Assembly: GCA_900323505.1 (NCBI GenBank) | Contig: OOIN01000004.1 | Span: forward strand, 1,674,001-1,738,000 | Length of the DNA: 64,000 nucleotides | Direction: 5' to 3' | Source: Ustilago trichophora | Lineage: Eukaryota; Basidiomycota; Ustilaginomycetes; Ustilaginales; Ustilaginaceae | Shown here: positions 19,310-29,581 of the stretch, one piece after another | Layout of the letters: each line of letters starts with the position of its first letter | Position numbering within the stretch: the stretch's first letter is position 1 | Position numbers and translations under genes: made by a program | The notes under the pieces: model-generated | What the model saw: only the letters and a program-made list of their open reading frames with translations | Database searches by the model: none | What the model was told of the DNA's origin: nothing

Positions 19310-19413
19310 GGGCCAATCGTATAGTGGCTTATTATGCTGTCTTAGGGCATTCATCTCAATTCGAGGCGGTTCTAAGTTGACAGAGGTCCCCGGTTCGATT
19401 CCGGGTTGGCCCC
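19310..19413 (+). tRNA. tRNA-Pro(AGG) with a 30-nt intron
   Basis: Acceptor GGGCCAA (19310-19316) pairs with TTGGCCC (19406-19412); discriminator C19413. Anticodon stem CTGTC/GACAG (19337-19341, 19379-19383) encloses the loop with anticodon AGG (19344-19346), reading CCU (Pro). The T arm is CCCGG-TTCGATT-CCGGG (19389-19405). The intron is 19348-19377, after position 37; its CTAAG pairs with CTTAG of the anticodon loop. The mature sequence is identical to the two copies at 57.6 and 58.0 kb, while the intron differs. Confidence 0.93.
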
Positions 19414-19416
19414 CAC

Positions 19417-19439
19417 TTTTTGTTTTTTGTTTTTTTTTT
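19417..19439 (+). terminator. Pol III terminator of tRNA-Pro
   Basis: Three T runs (5, 6 and 10 bases) separated by single G residues follow the tRNA, a strong RNA polymerase III stop. Confidence 0.8.
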
Positions 19440-20685
19440 GCCATATTCGGGGTTCTTTTTTGCACCGCTCTTTTGCTTTTTTTGTTTCTTTTTTCAAATG
19501 ATGTTTCACAGACCTGTTGCATGCGATCGCAGGCTCGTCTCGAACACACACCTGTCCTCAAACAAATCCCCTCGTGCATGGCAGTAGTAAATATAGCAGC
19601 TGTACTCTCGTTACCTTTAGGGCCGTAGTCATGACTTCGACTGCCCAAAGCTACCTGCGATTGCAGAACCCGATGATACCAATCAAGACCCGATGAGGTT
19701 AAATCGGCACCGCATTCAAATCAACAGCAAAGCAACAACCACAACGCGTCTTTTCCAGATGCAGCCGCGCCGTAGCGGAGGACGAAAATTCGAGGAATGT
19801 CAATTTGCGCAAACCCCACCTTCGCTCTGGTATTCTAACCGACCGACATCCACATATGACATGTGTCGAGCATCGTGCTCGCCTGGTGACTCTGCATCTG
19901 CACAATTTGACCAAGTATTGTGTGTTCTGTGGCTATATGCTCGCATGGCAGGTAGGAATTGTCGATCGACACTGTGCAGACCGGCTTTTGTTCTATTACT
20001 GCCAACCGAGGATGAGACAGCCTTGAGGAGGCACAAGTGACGGACGTGTATTCCAGGCGAGCTTGTACACGAACTTCCGAGTTGCGACTATGCTGCGCTC
20101 CGAGTCGCTTGCGGGGATGGAAGAAGTATCTACGTACTAGCTGCTCTGCTCAGCAATATGGCTCTGAAATAGCCGTACCCATGCGGAGCCGCTTCCTGGC
20201 AGCGAGCATGACCAGGAACCTGCGACAGTGCTACACTGATGGAAAAGAAGAGGAAGAGCTCGTATATGCCGCATCCAACAAACAAGCCACATCCGTCGGC
20301 GTCTCGCTGTCTACAACGCTTCGCCTCCCCCCTGGCGGCGGTGTCGCTCATCGTGAACTGTATTGCAGGATCATCCAAACATCCCGTGTACGACTTTCCC
20401 AAGATGGAAGAATACTCAAGGACACAGTAAGGAGACGACGAGATTGAATAAAATAGACGGCACGCTCGACGTGGTCTATGGCACATCCTTCCCTTCCCCC
20501 TTCCCCCCCCTACTTCCTCTTTCCGAACCCTACCTTCATCTTCCCATCCCCTGGCTCCTGTATCTGTCGCAGGCTCATCCAATTTCTGCTCCATCTCCAT
20601 CGCGTTGAGAGCGAAGCCGCTACTTGCTAGACTGCATACTCACTTCTTGGTCATCGTATCGCCGAGTACTGGCTGATATACAAGT
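19440..20685. other. Intergenic region without recognised gene
   Basis: About 1.2 kb. Several open frames of 60-156 codons exist on both strands, but none has a recognisable domain or a sensible start context, and they overlap each other. The part just before 20686 is presumed promoter of the secreted-protein gene. Confidence 0.5.
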
Positions 20686-21616
20686 ATGAAGGCGACCACG
20701 TTTGCAAGCTCGGTCACTGCCTTGGTGGCCATGCTGGCGATCTCGACCACATCAGCTGTCCCAGTCGAGAAGCGATTGTAAGCATCCGCACCGACTTGCT
20801 CGTCGACGTTCCATGAACGGCATGCCATGATCTCATATACTAATCTCATTCCTATTGTTTCCGCATTTGTGTAGGATGATGGCGTTGTCCCTCCAAGCAT
20901 CGCCTACGATCCCCTCTCTGGACTTGGGTGGTCTCATGCCCACCCCAACTATTCCCGACATCGCTGGAGAAGTCCAGAGCATGATCACCTCCATCATCGA
21001 CGGCGTGACCACCCTGATTCCGACCATGATTCCCTCACCTACCATCCCTGCTGAGCTCCAGAACATGATTCCTGGCGTCACCATTGCCGTTGCCGCGCCG
21101 ACTCCACCTCCTGAGGTCGACGTGCTGGCCAAGCTAGCCCAAGGCGCACTCAATGCGTTCCCTTCGATGCTGATGAAGAATCTGGAAGAGATCCAGAGCA
21201 TGGCTAGCTCTGCCATTGCTGCTGCTGCCACCGCCACCCCTACCCCAGTAGTCTACGTCACGACAGAAGACGGAAAAGAGTGCACCAAGACGTCCACCTC
21301 TCCTACGCCCACTTTCGCGACCACTGGAGTCATTAACCCGCTTTCGATCTTGATGAACGCGCTTCCGCAGCCAACAGGAGTGATGAACGAGGTCACCTCG
21401 GTCATTGGTGGCGTAACATCGGTGTTGAAGCTCCCGGCGGTGCCACTGCCTACTGGACTGCTGCCGCTACTGGGAACCATGGAATTGCCACAGATTGACC
21501 TGCCAGGATTGATGGGTGACAAACAGAACGCCTGCATCAAGGATGGACAGGGGAACCAGATCGGACTGTGTGCTAGCGGTCCTCTCATCAATGATAGCGA
21601 GACCATCGCTTTGTAA
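20686..21616 (+). CDS. Secreted protein, unknown function, two exons
   Basis: Exon 1 (20686-20777) encodes MKATTFASSVTALVAMLAI and the rest of a signal peptide ending STTSA, then VPVEKR. The intron 20778-20874 (97 bases) has GTAAGC, a CTAAT branch-like site near 20841 and TAG. Exon 2 (20875-21616) continues in frame to TAA, giving 277 residues. A Lys-Arg pair six residues after the predicted cleavage site is a Kex2-type processing site. The mature part is rich in Pro, Thr, Leu, Ile and Met, with repeats of the TPTIPDIAGEVQSMI / SPTIPAELQNMI kind, and contains only three cysteines (GKECTK, NACIKDG, GLCASG). No catalytic domain was recognised. It may be a wall-associated protein or an effector; this is inference from secretion and composition. 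Confidence 0.75.
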
Positions 21617-22758
21617 AGAACCACCACAAGACTGTAATCAGGCTCGTAGTACCACAGCGTTTCAACTCGCTCAGGTCCGGGCACAACTCTTTCAGAGGCA
21701 TAATCTATGCCGTCGACCAACTCTACACATTCTTTCAGGATACCCGATTCACAACCCTTTTCGCAGCGAACACTTGCCAAGGTACACACTAGGAACGACG
21801 CTTCCCACCCCGACTCCACACTCTTTAATTAATGCTTTGTCTCGAGCTATGGGAAGCCTTTATCCCGGCCTTTGTCCTTGTTAAAGGATAGTGATCCCAG
21901 ATCAGCTCGCTGTGTGATGAATGTGCTGCGTCTGCCTTGAGAGGCTCACCAAACCTAGCGATCGGTTCGGATGCTGAAACATGCACACTGTACCACTGCT
22001 TGACAGATAGATGATGACAGTGTGGGGACTGCGGGCCGATCGAGTTGATGCTCGGCATTGCTGTTTATTCGAGCCTCTGCAGCGGTACAGTACAGCATGC
22101 GCAATGTGTGCTTTTCACGCCATGGCTCTACACACAGTGCTTTGCCTTGAGCTCTGTTGGAAAGACTCACTTTGTTGCGGACAGATTACAGCTCTACAAA
22201 GCTCAAGGACTGTAAGAAGCATACTGTACCAGAATACTTGACTGTCCTCTTTGGACGCAGCTTGCTCGGATAAAGCACAAGACAGAGCAGCAAGAAGGCG
22301 AGGTCGGAGTGTTCGGCCGATGCTTTTACCGAATACCGGTGATCTACAGTATCGTGACTTTCGAGGGTGTTTACTCTGTCGGTCTTTTTCTTTCTCCCCC
22401 GCATTTCGATTTCGCCCTGTGCTCGGCAGGCTCGAATATTTTGTTGGGGTGTACTGTACTGCACACTGACCGTGTGCCGGGCTTTGGTTTGCTTTGCTTG
22501 CTTCTCCCCCGCAAATTCCAATTTTTGCGTTCATTTTCCAATGCAGTGGTTCTCGCATTGCATACTGCTGTTCTGCTACTGCTTTTATGTCTTGTCGTTT
22601 CCAAGGCTCGTCATTAGCAGCCTCTCTCTCGCTTTGTGCGAGCGACACACAGCGTCACTAAGGGTAAGGCTCCTAGCGCACTGCAGTCCAACGTTGGGCT
22701 GTCCACTAATCCACAATTGGTCATTCCCGCGGCAATGCCATTGCCTCTGCAAGCCTAT

Positions 22759-22788
22759 GTACTGTACTGTACAGTACAGTACTGTACT
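22759..22788. repeat. GTACTG/GTACAG array with a perfect 24-bp palindrome
   Basis: Bases 22759-22782 equal their own reverse complement (GTACT units turning into GTACA units at the centre), and the array continues to 22788. Such a sequence can extrude as a cruciform. Confidence 0.95.
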
Positions 22789-23231
22789 CTGCAATAGCCC
22801 AGATCCTCCTCCACCGCTATTCCAATCGACCGGTTTGCCGGTAACTTCTCCGCCAGCATAGCCGCTTGACTCTGTCCAACCCTTTGCTTGCCTTCTGTTT
22901 CTCGGCACAACCAGATTCCGTGCTTGCCGTCGTCTTGTGCTCGAAGCACCGCACCACACCGCACTGCACCGAGGATTTCCTCCGTTCCTGTGTCCCTGTG
23001 GCAGCATTCTGTGCCTTCTGAATGATGGCCCCTGCCCTCTACGTTCTGAGCGCCCTGAGGGTTCGAGAGCTGAACTCATCCTTGTTAATGGTGAACATCG
23101 CAAGGTCTGTTTCCTGTTCGTTCCCATCTTCCACATCCGCTCTTCCTCTTCAGCAACATCATCTCCTGCCTGTTGTTACATTCGACGCTCGGTCGACTTC
23201 AACAACAGAGCCAGCTTCAACCGAACAGTTC

Positions 23232-23232
23232 G

Positions 23233-23265
<33 letters not shown>

Positions 23266-23271
23266 GCACAC
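23232..23271. repeat. Compound (CT)n(CA)n tract
   Basis: Nine CT units run into CA units with one G interruption, ending ~43 bases before the ligase start codon, so in its leader or core promoter. Confidence 0.95.
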
Positions 23272-23313
23272 ATATTGATACCCACATACTCTTGTGCTTG
23301 ATCTATCGCCAAG

Positions 23314-25349
23314 ATGAGCTCCTCTTCCGCCGCAGCTCCGGCCAAGAGGTCGATCCCTGAAGACTTCAAAGGCGACAAGGACGACTTGGTACCCCTGGAA
23401 AAGGTCGATCAGCTCCTCACGGCCAAGGGAAGCGTACTCGAGACTGAGGTGCGATACATCAACGGCAGGCTGACCACCGTCTGGAAGCAGCTGCCCAACT
23501 CGGTTCGTGATCTCTGGATGTTCGCCGCTTCTGTAAGTCGTCCTCTCCTTCATTGCTAGATCTGTCGTTTGGAGTCCTTTTCTCACTGACACGCGTACTT
23601 GAACCCCTACGGCAATATTCCATGAGACAGACCTACGCCTCGAGACCATTCATCGTCGCAGAGGGCGAATCTCACAGCTACTCCGATGTTCACAAGCGAG
23701 CCCTTCTCACGGCCACATGGCTCTCTCGCCACTTCTCCATTCAAAAGGGAGACCGAGTCGCCATCGTGGCACGAAACCATGTCGAGTTCACCATCGGCTT
23801 TTTTGCAGTGCACCTCCTCGGCGGAGTCCCCGCGCTGGTCAACGCCTTCTTGCCCGGACAGGCGATCTACGATTGTATCCGCGACGTAGGCTGCAAAGCG
23901 GCATTGTTTGATGTTGAGCGATACCGCCGCCTGCGTGATGCCGAGACCGACTTTATCAAAAAGCTCTTTGGCCCTGCTGGTCCCGATTGTGTCGATGACT
24001 TTAACTGCACGCCTGGTGCGCATAGCGGCCTCAGCGGTGTCGCTGTCTTCCCTCGTGCGTTTGCAGGGATCGTCCCGGAGAACGAGCGCGAGTGGGCGCA
24101 CGGTAAGGGTGGAGACAAGGTGTTTGACGCTCTCGAGCTCGACAAGAAGTACGCCTCGGTGGCTCAGGGCGCTGATGCAATCCCCAAGGTCGAGATCCTC
24201 CCAGAGGACATGGCTTCGGTGTTGTACACCTCGGGCACTACAGGCAAGCCAAAAGGTGTTGCCGCGACACAGCGTCAGTTCCTCTCTGCCGGTCCTAACG
24301 CCGGATACAGTGTAGCACGTGCCTACGTTCGCCGAGGTCTGGCACCACCCACCCCACAGCCCGATGATGAACAATCATCAACTATTCTCCTCATTCCCCT
24401 CTTCCACTCGACCGGTATCCAGTCCGGTCTCTGCCCCAGCGTGGGTAGAGGATCAAAAGTCTGCCTGATGCCCAAATACGATGTTGACAATGCAGCAAAG
24501 CTGATCCAGGAGCATAAGATCCAAATTGCCGTCGGTATCGGCTTCATGGTTCGCGAGCTGGTCTTGAGCAAGTACGACATGCCTTCTCTTCAGGGTGTCT
24601 CTCACGGCGGTTCCTCGAGCGCCAAAGAAATCCCCGAAGAAACTCGTGCCAAGGTGCCATCCATGCTCGTCGGTCAAGGCTACGGCAGTACTGAAGTCAA
24701 CGGCGCTGCCTCTGGTCTCGCTGCTGATGACTACCGCCTGCGCCCCACTTCCGCCGGTCGAGGTACACCTACGATCGACATCCGCATCATTGACCCCGAC
24801 ACGCTGATCGAGGTGGAGAATGGCAAGTCGGGCGAGATCTGGATTCGAGGTCCCAACGTCGCTCTCGGATACTGGGGTAAAAAGAAGGCCACCGAAGAGG
24901 CTTTCACCAAGGACGGATACTTCCGCACCGGCGACTTGGGTCGCAAGGAAGACGACGGATTCATCTACGTCATGGACCGCTCCAAGCACATCATCATTCG
25001 TGGTGGCGAGAACATTAGCGGTACAGAGGTGGAGACAGCCATCTACTCGGAGCGGAGGATCATCGACTGTGCCGCGGTGCCCATCCCCGACGACCGATTC
25101 GGTGAGACGGTCGGTGTGGTATGTGTCCCTCGCTTAGAGTACCAGAAGGAGAACAGGCCGACAGAAGCGGATGTGCTGGCTGTGGCACGTAAGCTTCTGC
25201 CCAAGCACGAAGTGCCCGATTTCATCTGGATCCGTGATGAACCGCTCGAAAGGAACGCAAACGGAAAGGTCGACAAAGCCATCGTCAAGGAGGCGGCTAA
25301 GAAGCGTCATGCTGAGCTCAAGGCTGCCAACACCAAGCCCAAACTTTAG
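23314..25349 (+). CDS. Acyl-CoA synthetase / AMP-dependent ligase
   Basis: Member of the adenylate-forming family that activates a carboxylic acid with ATP and CoA. Two exons: 23314-23532 and 23631-25349, with a 98-base GTAAGT...CAG intron in phase 0 (FAAS joined to TYASRPF); 645 residues. Family signatures are complete: P-loop-like YTSGTTGKPKG (~271-281), GQGYGSTEVNG (~420), the hinge region FRTGDLGRKEDDGFIY (~505), and the C-terminal catalytic lysine in NANGKVDK (~615). It resembles fungal long-chain fatty-acid or 4-coumarate-CoA-ligase-like enzymes; the substrate cannot be told by eye. The C-terminus is KPKL, whose PKL could act as a weak peroxisomal PTS1 signal. No membrane helix is obvious. 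Confidence 0.9.
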
Positions 25350-25718
25350 ATCCATAGTGTGTAGCAATCGGAAGCAGGAATTGTACATGGAAACGAACGG
25401 AATGTATCTATGAGTCTGCTTTGCCTGTACGAAGAGACTAGGATGAGTCAGAGATTGTTGCACGACTTGCGTGTTCTTTTCGACGCTTTGGCTACCGAAG
25501 CCACCAAAAGTTGAGATGCCATCGAAGGACGCTGATCAGAGAAATACAGTGTACTGGCAGATGTTAGAAAGGCAAGGTTGATTTGGGTACAAGTACAGAG
25601 ATGAGCAAAAGATTGCGTATGGAGTGCATCTGAAGGAGGGTGATTTCGGGAAGCATTGCGATTGTTTGGACGTTGTCTGACGGTCCAAGGAACGTTAGGG
25701 TGATGGCGGGCGAAGCGA
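25350..25718. other. Convergent 3' intergenic region
   Basis: 369 bases between the stops of the ligase and RRP41. No feature was recognised. Confidence 0.5.
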
Positions 25719-26540
25719 TTACATGAGCATCATATCATCCCCATTTCGGCCATCTCCGTCCTCGCTATCGCCTTCATTGACTGGATTTGCTGATTCCACC
25801 ATCTTCCCTGTCATGGCCTGCACCAACGTCTTTGTTCGATCCCTCACCGCGAGCTCCATCTCGTTATGCAACACCGCCGTAGCCTCGATGGCGAGCGTGA
25901 AAATCTGCTCGAATCGTTCGACATGCAATCTTGTCTCCAACGAAGCCAATGTGACCTGCTTAGTGCGTGGCAGCACTGCGACTGTAACGTGAGGCAGATC
26001 CTGTTCTTCTGTATTCGACAGATCGAGCATGGCCGATGTGGAATGGATACCGCACGAGACCGAGGCGACAAAGTCCTGCATGGCGATACCTGCATCGAGC
26101 AGGGCTAGTGTAGATGCGTTGATGGCTGCTGGAAGTACACCTCCATCCTGCTGATGAACCTGAACAAAAATGTCGATCTGAGAGCGTGGGTAGAGGTGGG
26201 TGTGAATGACAGGTTCAAAGGTCGACCTGATAGAGCTGGCGAATTCGACCAGGCGTCTATCTCCTCGATTACGTCGCCGGCGTTCCATGGAACCCCAGGG
26301 TGCGAGTGAGACTTCGACGTTGACTGATGCGCGATCATGAAGAGCATTACCACCAGTTCGAGCTTCTCGTGGACCAAAGACAGTGGCAGATACGATGGTG
26401 AGACCTTGTGTGATTTGGGCTGAACCGTCAGCAGCAGTATCTTGGGAGCCTCCGAGCTGGATTGCGATCGACCGGAGCTCATATTGCTTTCGACCGTCGA
26501 CACGGAAGCCTCCCGCGTTCAGGAGCTCTACACGTGACAT
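25719..26540 (-). CDS. SKI6: Exosome core subunit Rrp41/Ski6
   Basis: RNase PH-fold subunit of the eukaryotic exosome ring, which guides RNA to Rrp44 and Rrp6 in nucleus and cytoplasm. The start MSRVELLNAGGFRVDGR at 26540 matches the family start (yeast Ski6 begins MSRLEI); the frame is open for 88 more codons upstream, which I exclude. The product has 273 residues against 246 in yeast, the excess being an acidic, Asp/Gly-rich tail. RNase PH landmarks are visible: VFGPREAR, NVEVSLAPWG, HLYPRSQIDIFVQV and HQQDGGVLPAAINA, with ALLDAGIAMQDFV after it. As in all eukaryotic Rrp41 the catalytic residues are expected to be degenerate. It is transcribed divergently from APC2. Confidence 0.95.
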   Translation of the reverse strand: MSRVELLNAGGFRVDGRKQYELRSIAIQLGGSQDTAADGSAQITQGLTIVSATVFGPREARTGGNALHDRASVNVEVSLAPWGSMERRRRNRGDRRLVEFASSIRSTFEPVIHTHLYPRSQIDIFVQVHQQDGGVLPAAINASTLALLDAGIAMQDFVASVSCGIHSTSAMLDLSNTEEQDLPHVTVAVLPRTKQVTLASLETRLHVERFEQIFTLAIEATAVLHNEMELAVRDRTKTLVQAMTGKMVESANPVNEGDSEDGDGRNGDDMMLM

Positions 26541-26845
26541 TCTAACGGGCTCTTCAGTTCCTGATGGAGTAGGGCGGAGGTATGCTTGGTAGATCGTGTG
26601 GATTGGAAGGACAGAAGTTGTAAAGGCAAAGCCCAAGGTGGAGGAAGTTTTGAGAGTCTCTGTCTGCCTGCGTCCGAAGATTTTTTGATCGGGCCCGATT
26701 GCAATGATCTTCACCTCCACCCGCGTCACGGTCAATTTAGCAGCTCTTTCGTGTTTGGGTGTTGTTCTCGACATGCTTTCTGAATTCACGACATCTCGTC
26801 CCAATACGATGGTACCAGCCTCCTTCTAGGCGGAGACTGCGATTC
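26541..26845. promoter_or_regulatory. Shared upstream region of RRP41 and APC2
   Basis: Only 305 bases separate the two chosen start codons, so the promoters must overlap. No specific binding site was recognised. Confidence 0.45.
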
Positions 26846-29335
26846 ATGTCGCTCGCACAAGTCTGGCAGCAGGCCTTGCAGAGCTTGACGGCCGGATCTG
26901 ACCTCCCGCCAACCAAGGCCTCTGCAACGGCTCATCAGCCCTCCTCGGAAGCATACACTGTCCTCACCGGATACCTCGAGCCGTCTGCTCCTCAACAATG
27001 TCGCTTCTTTGACACAGAAACTCAGCGATTCGCCCTTGATATGGGCGCCAGCGAAGCTCTGCATGCACTTCTCGGCAAAGATGCGTCTATAGCATCTAGC
27101 TCGAAACTCGACCTTTCCACGCCCAGTCCCATCCTCGTCGCTCTCTCCAACCATTACATCGATCGGTGTCTCAAAGTCTTCGATCTCATAGCCACAGAGC
27201 TTAGCCTTGTTGCCTCCGATGGAAAAGGAGGATTTCAATTGACGCTGGGCGAGGATCTGCCAAACACCCTTGCCAACGTGTCAGCTTTGTTCTACGCTTG
27301 GCTCTCCCCTTACGGTGCTGGGTCCATCTTTCAAGATCTCTCCGAGCACAGTGGGTATCTTCTCCAGTCGCTACAATCCCGTCTTCGATCTCACTTCAAT
27401 CGTCGAGCTGCTGAGGCACTTCATTCACACCTCGAGCAGCTTGTCGTAGAGAACGAAAGCGACTCGGACCTGCGAACAACTTTTGTGGTTCACCTCCACA
27501 CCGCAGGTTTATCGGGAACAGCACTGACGCTGCTCACTCGCGTCATGCACTCGGAGATCTCCCGCAAAGTCAGGGCAGTCGTAGATGCGGTGGACCTTCG
27601 ACCTCAGGACAACGTCTTGCCGCTCGAATCAGCCGCCCGTCCCGTCTTGCAGGAGTGGCTAGATGAAGAGGTCAAGTCGCGTTTTGCTGCGATTCGCGAC
27701 CTCTGCTTGCACCGAGATCCTCGCCTTTCGTCAGACATCAAAGCACCTGTAGCTGAGACGGAGATGGTGGAGGAAGAGTTCGCAGATCAAGTGACATGGC
27801 CGCACCGGCTCGACTACCAGCTGGACAAAGCACTCTGCCTTACGCGCGCCGGACAACTCTTCGACCTCATCGCCATGTACCCTGACTCCTCTGCTGCGCT
27901 TGACGACCTACGGTTGAGCCTCCAGACCGCCGATCAGAGGCTCAGTGTTGCTTCGACTCTGTCGAGCTCGCTACAGATGCGACTGCTTCATCCTGGCGCA
28001 CACACGCGGGATATCATCCAGATGTACGTTCACCTCGTGCGCGCCCTTCGCGAGATGGATCCGACTGGCGTGGTGCTTTCACGCGTTGTATCGCCACTAC
28101 GAAGGTACTTACGTGGGAGAAAGGACACAGTCCTGGTCATCGTAGCGTCCATGCTTGGAGATGATCCCGACTTCACGCTGCTCAAGGACGAGCTCGAGCG
28201 AGCAGACCAAGAAGAACAGGAGCAAGACGAGCACTGTCAGCGCAAACGTCGGCCTCGGAGATCTCTCCAGACCGCTGCTGCACCCGTCGGGCCCAACAGC
28301 AAACGCAATAAAAAACGCCGCCTTCCCATTTCCCGACGAGGTGTATCCCGCGCCGCCGACGCATCGGACAGCGATGCATCCTCGGAAGAAGACTGGGACG
28401 ATCCGCTCTGGGTGCCCAAGCCCGTCGAAGCGGGCAGCGGCTATCGCATGTCTACTTCCAAAGACATCATTTCGATGCTGACGAGCATCTTTGACGATCG
28501 TAGTGGCTTCATCGCCGCTCTCGAGAAGAGCATGGCGGACCAGCTGGTACAGGTGAAATCGTACAAAGCGATGAAGGAGTACCGCAACAACATGATCCTG
28601 AAGAAGCGGTTTGGGGAGAAGAACATGGGCAAGTGCGACGTCATGCTCGGTGACGTTACTGAATCAAGACGGATCGATAGCGAGGTTCATCAGCGCAGGC
28701 GAAAGGCGACTGCCTCGATATCAGCGGTGGAAGGGATGGTGTCACGGCTGCATCCTCTGATTGTTTCTCGTCAGTTCTGGCCCGAGCATACCACGAAGCC
28801 AGGTAGCAGTACAAGTGGAGCAACAGCCTCAATTGCTGTAGGTACGGCACCTGCTGGCGCCGCAGGAAGCGTGGCAGAATTCACCTTACCGCCACTCTTC
28901 CGCCATGCTCAGGAAGAGTATGGGAAAACCTTTTCCCAAGCCAAGGCAATGCGAAAGCTCCACTGGCTCAACCACCTCGGCACCGTTGAGCTCGATGTAG
29001 AGCTCGACTCGGGCGAATCCATCAGCGTCGAATGCAGCCTGATCCAAGCGTCTACCCTAGAGGTCATTTCACGGGTCAAAGGTCGCACCACCATCACCAG
29101 TTCCGACCCTACCGTCCAAGTCGCTGGGTCCAACGTGGTCACGCTGACCGATGTTATGGAGGAGCTCAATTTGCAGCGAGAGAAGGATGGAAGAGATGCG
29201 CTTGAATTCTGGGTTCAAACAGGACTGTTGAAAACAGTCCCAGGATTGGCAGATGCGTTTACGGTGCTGTCAAAGTTGCCTCCGCAACCTGACGCTGTGT
29301 ACGAAGATGATGAAGGAGAACGTGATGCGCCGTGA
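26846..29335 (+). CDS. APC2: Anaphase-promoting complex subunit Apc2
   Basis: Cullin-like scaffold of the APC/C ubiquitin ligase; with the RING protein Apc11 it forms the catalytic core for mitotic cyclin and securin turnover. From MSLAQVWQQALQ (ATG 26846) it has 829 residues without introns; 29 further codons upstream are open but atypical. The N-terminal half is cullin-repeat-like helices. Around residues ~385-440 is the family block with HTRDIIQMYVHLVRALREMD and YLRGRKDTVLVIV. A charged insert (~445-515: RKRRPRRS, NKKRRLP) may hold a nuclear localisation signal. The cullin homology domain follows (SKDIISMLTSIFDDR, KKRFGEKNMGKCDVMLGD), and the C-terminal winged-helix part includes LEFWVQTGLLK. 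Confidence 0.93.
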   Translation: MSLAQVWQQALQSLTAGSDLPPTKASATAHQPSSEAYTVLTGYLEPSAPQQCRFFDTETQRFALDMGASEALHALLGKDASIASSSKLDLSTPSPILVALSNHYIDRCLKVFDLIATELSLVASDGKGGFQLTLGEDLPNTLANVSALFYAWLSPYGAGSIFQDLSEHSGYLLQSLQSRLRSHFNRRAAEALHSHLEQLVVENESDSDLRTTFVVHLHTAGLSGTALTLLTRVMHSEISRKVRAVVDAVDLRPQDNVLPLESAARPVLQEWLDEEVKSRFAAIRDLCLHRDPRLSSDIKAPVAETEMVEEEFADQVTWPHRLDYQLDKALCLTRAGQLFDLIAMYPDSSAALDDLRLSLQTADQRLSVASTLSSSLQMRLLHPGAHTRDIIQMYVHLVRALREMDPTGVVLSRVVSPLRRYLRGRKDTVLVIVASMLGDDPDFTLLKDELERADQEEQEQDEHCQRKRRPRRSLQTAAAPVGPNSKRNKKRRLPISRRGVSRAADASDSDASSEEDWDDPLWVPKPVEAGSGYRMSTSKDIISMLTSIFDDRSGFIAALEKSMADQLVQVKSYKAMKEYRNNMILKKRFGEKNMGKCDVMLGDVTESRRIDSEVHQRRRKATASISAVEGMVSRLHPLIVSRQFWPEHTTKPGSSTSGATASIAVGTAPAGAAGSVAEFTLPPLFRHAQEEYGKTFSQAKAMRKLHWLNHLGTVELDVELDSGESISVECSLIQASTLEVISRVKGRTTITSSDPTVQVAGSNVVTLTDVMEELNLQREKDGRDALEFWVQTGLLKTVPGLADAFTVLSKLPPQPDAVYEDDEGERDAP

Positions 29336-29581
29336 TGCTTGCCTCTCATATTTTTGCAATCAACTCACAACACTTGCCCTTCAGAGGACGCACTTTTACA
29401 CGAGGAAATCGCAGAGTCTGCTTGTACGAATCTGGAGACAAAGACACTAGACATGCCTGTCGAAATATCGAATGAGTATAAGCAAGCCATTGGTATTACT
29501 CCGGAGACGAAACATGAGAAGATGCTTCCCTATCAGTGAATCAAGCTGGATAGAGGGTGAAAATCTAATGTTAGAGATTGT

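Larger units (their letters stand above)
21617..23313. other. Intergenic region with GTACTG elements, upstream of acyl-CoA ligase
   Basis: About 1.7 kb. No gene was accepted: the open frames are short and cross the GTACTG arrays (small ones near 22085 and 22451, a large one at 22759). The end holds a compound CT/CA tract 45 bases before the ligase ATG. Confidence 0.55.

Noticed and set aside
26541..26804. 88-codon N-terminal extension of Rrp41
   Set aside because: The family begins at MSR..., exactly at 26540; the extension has no family character and lies in the shared promoter with APC2.
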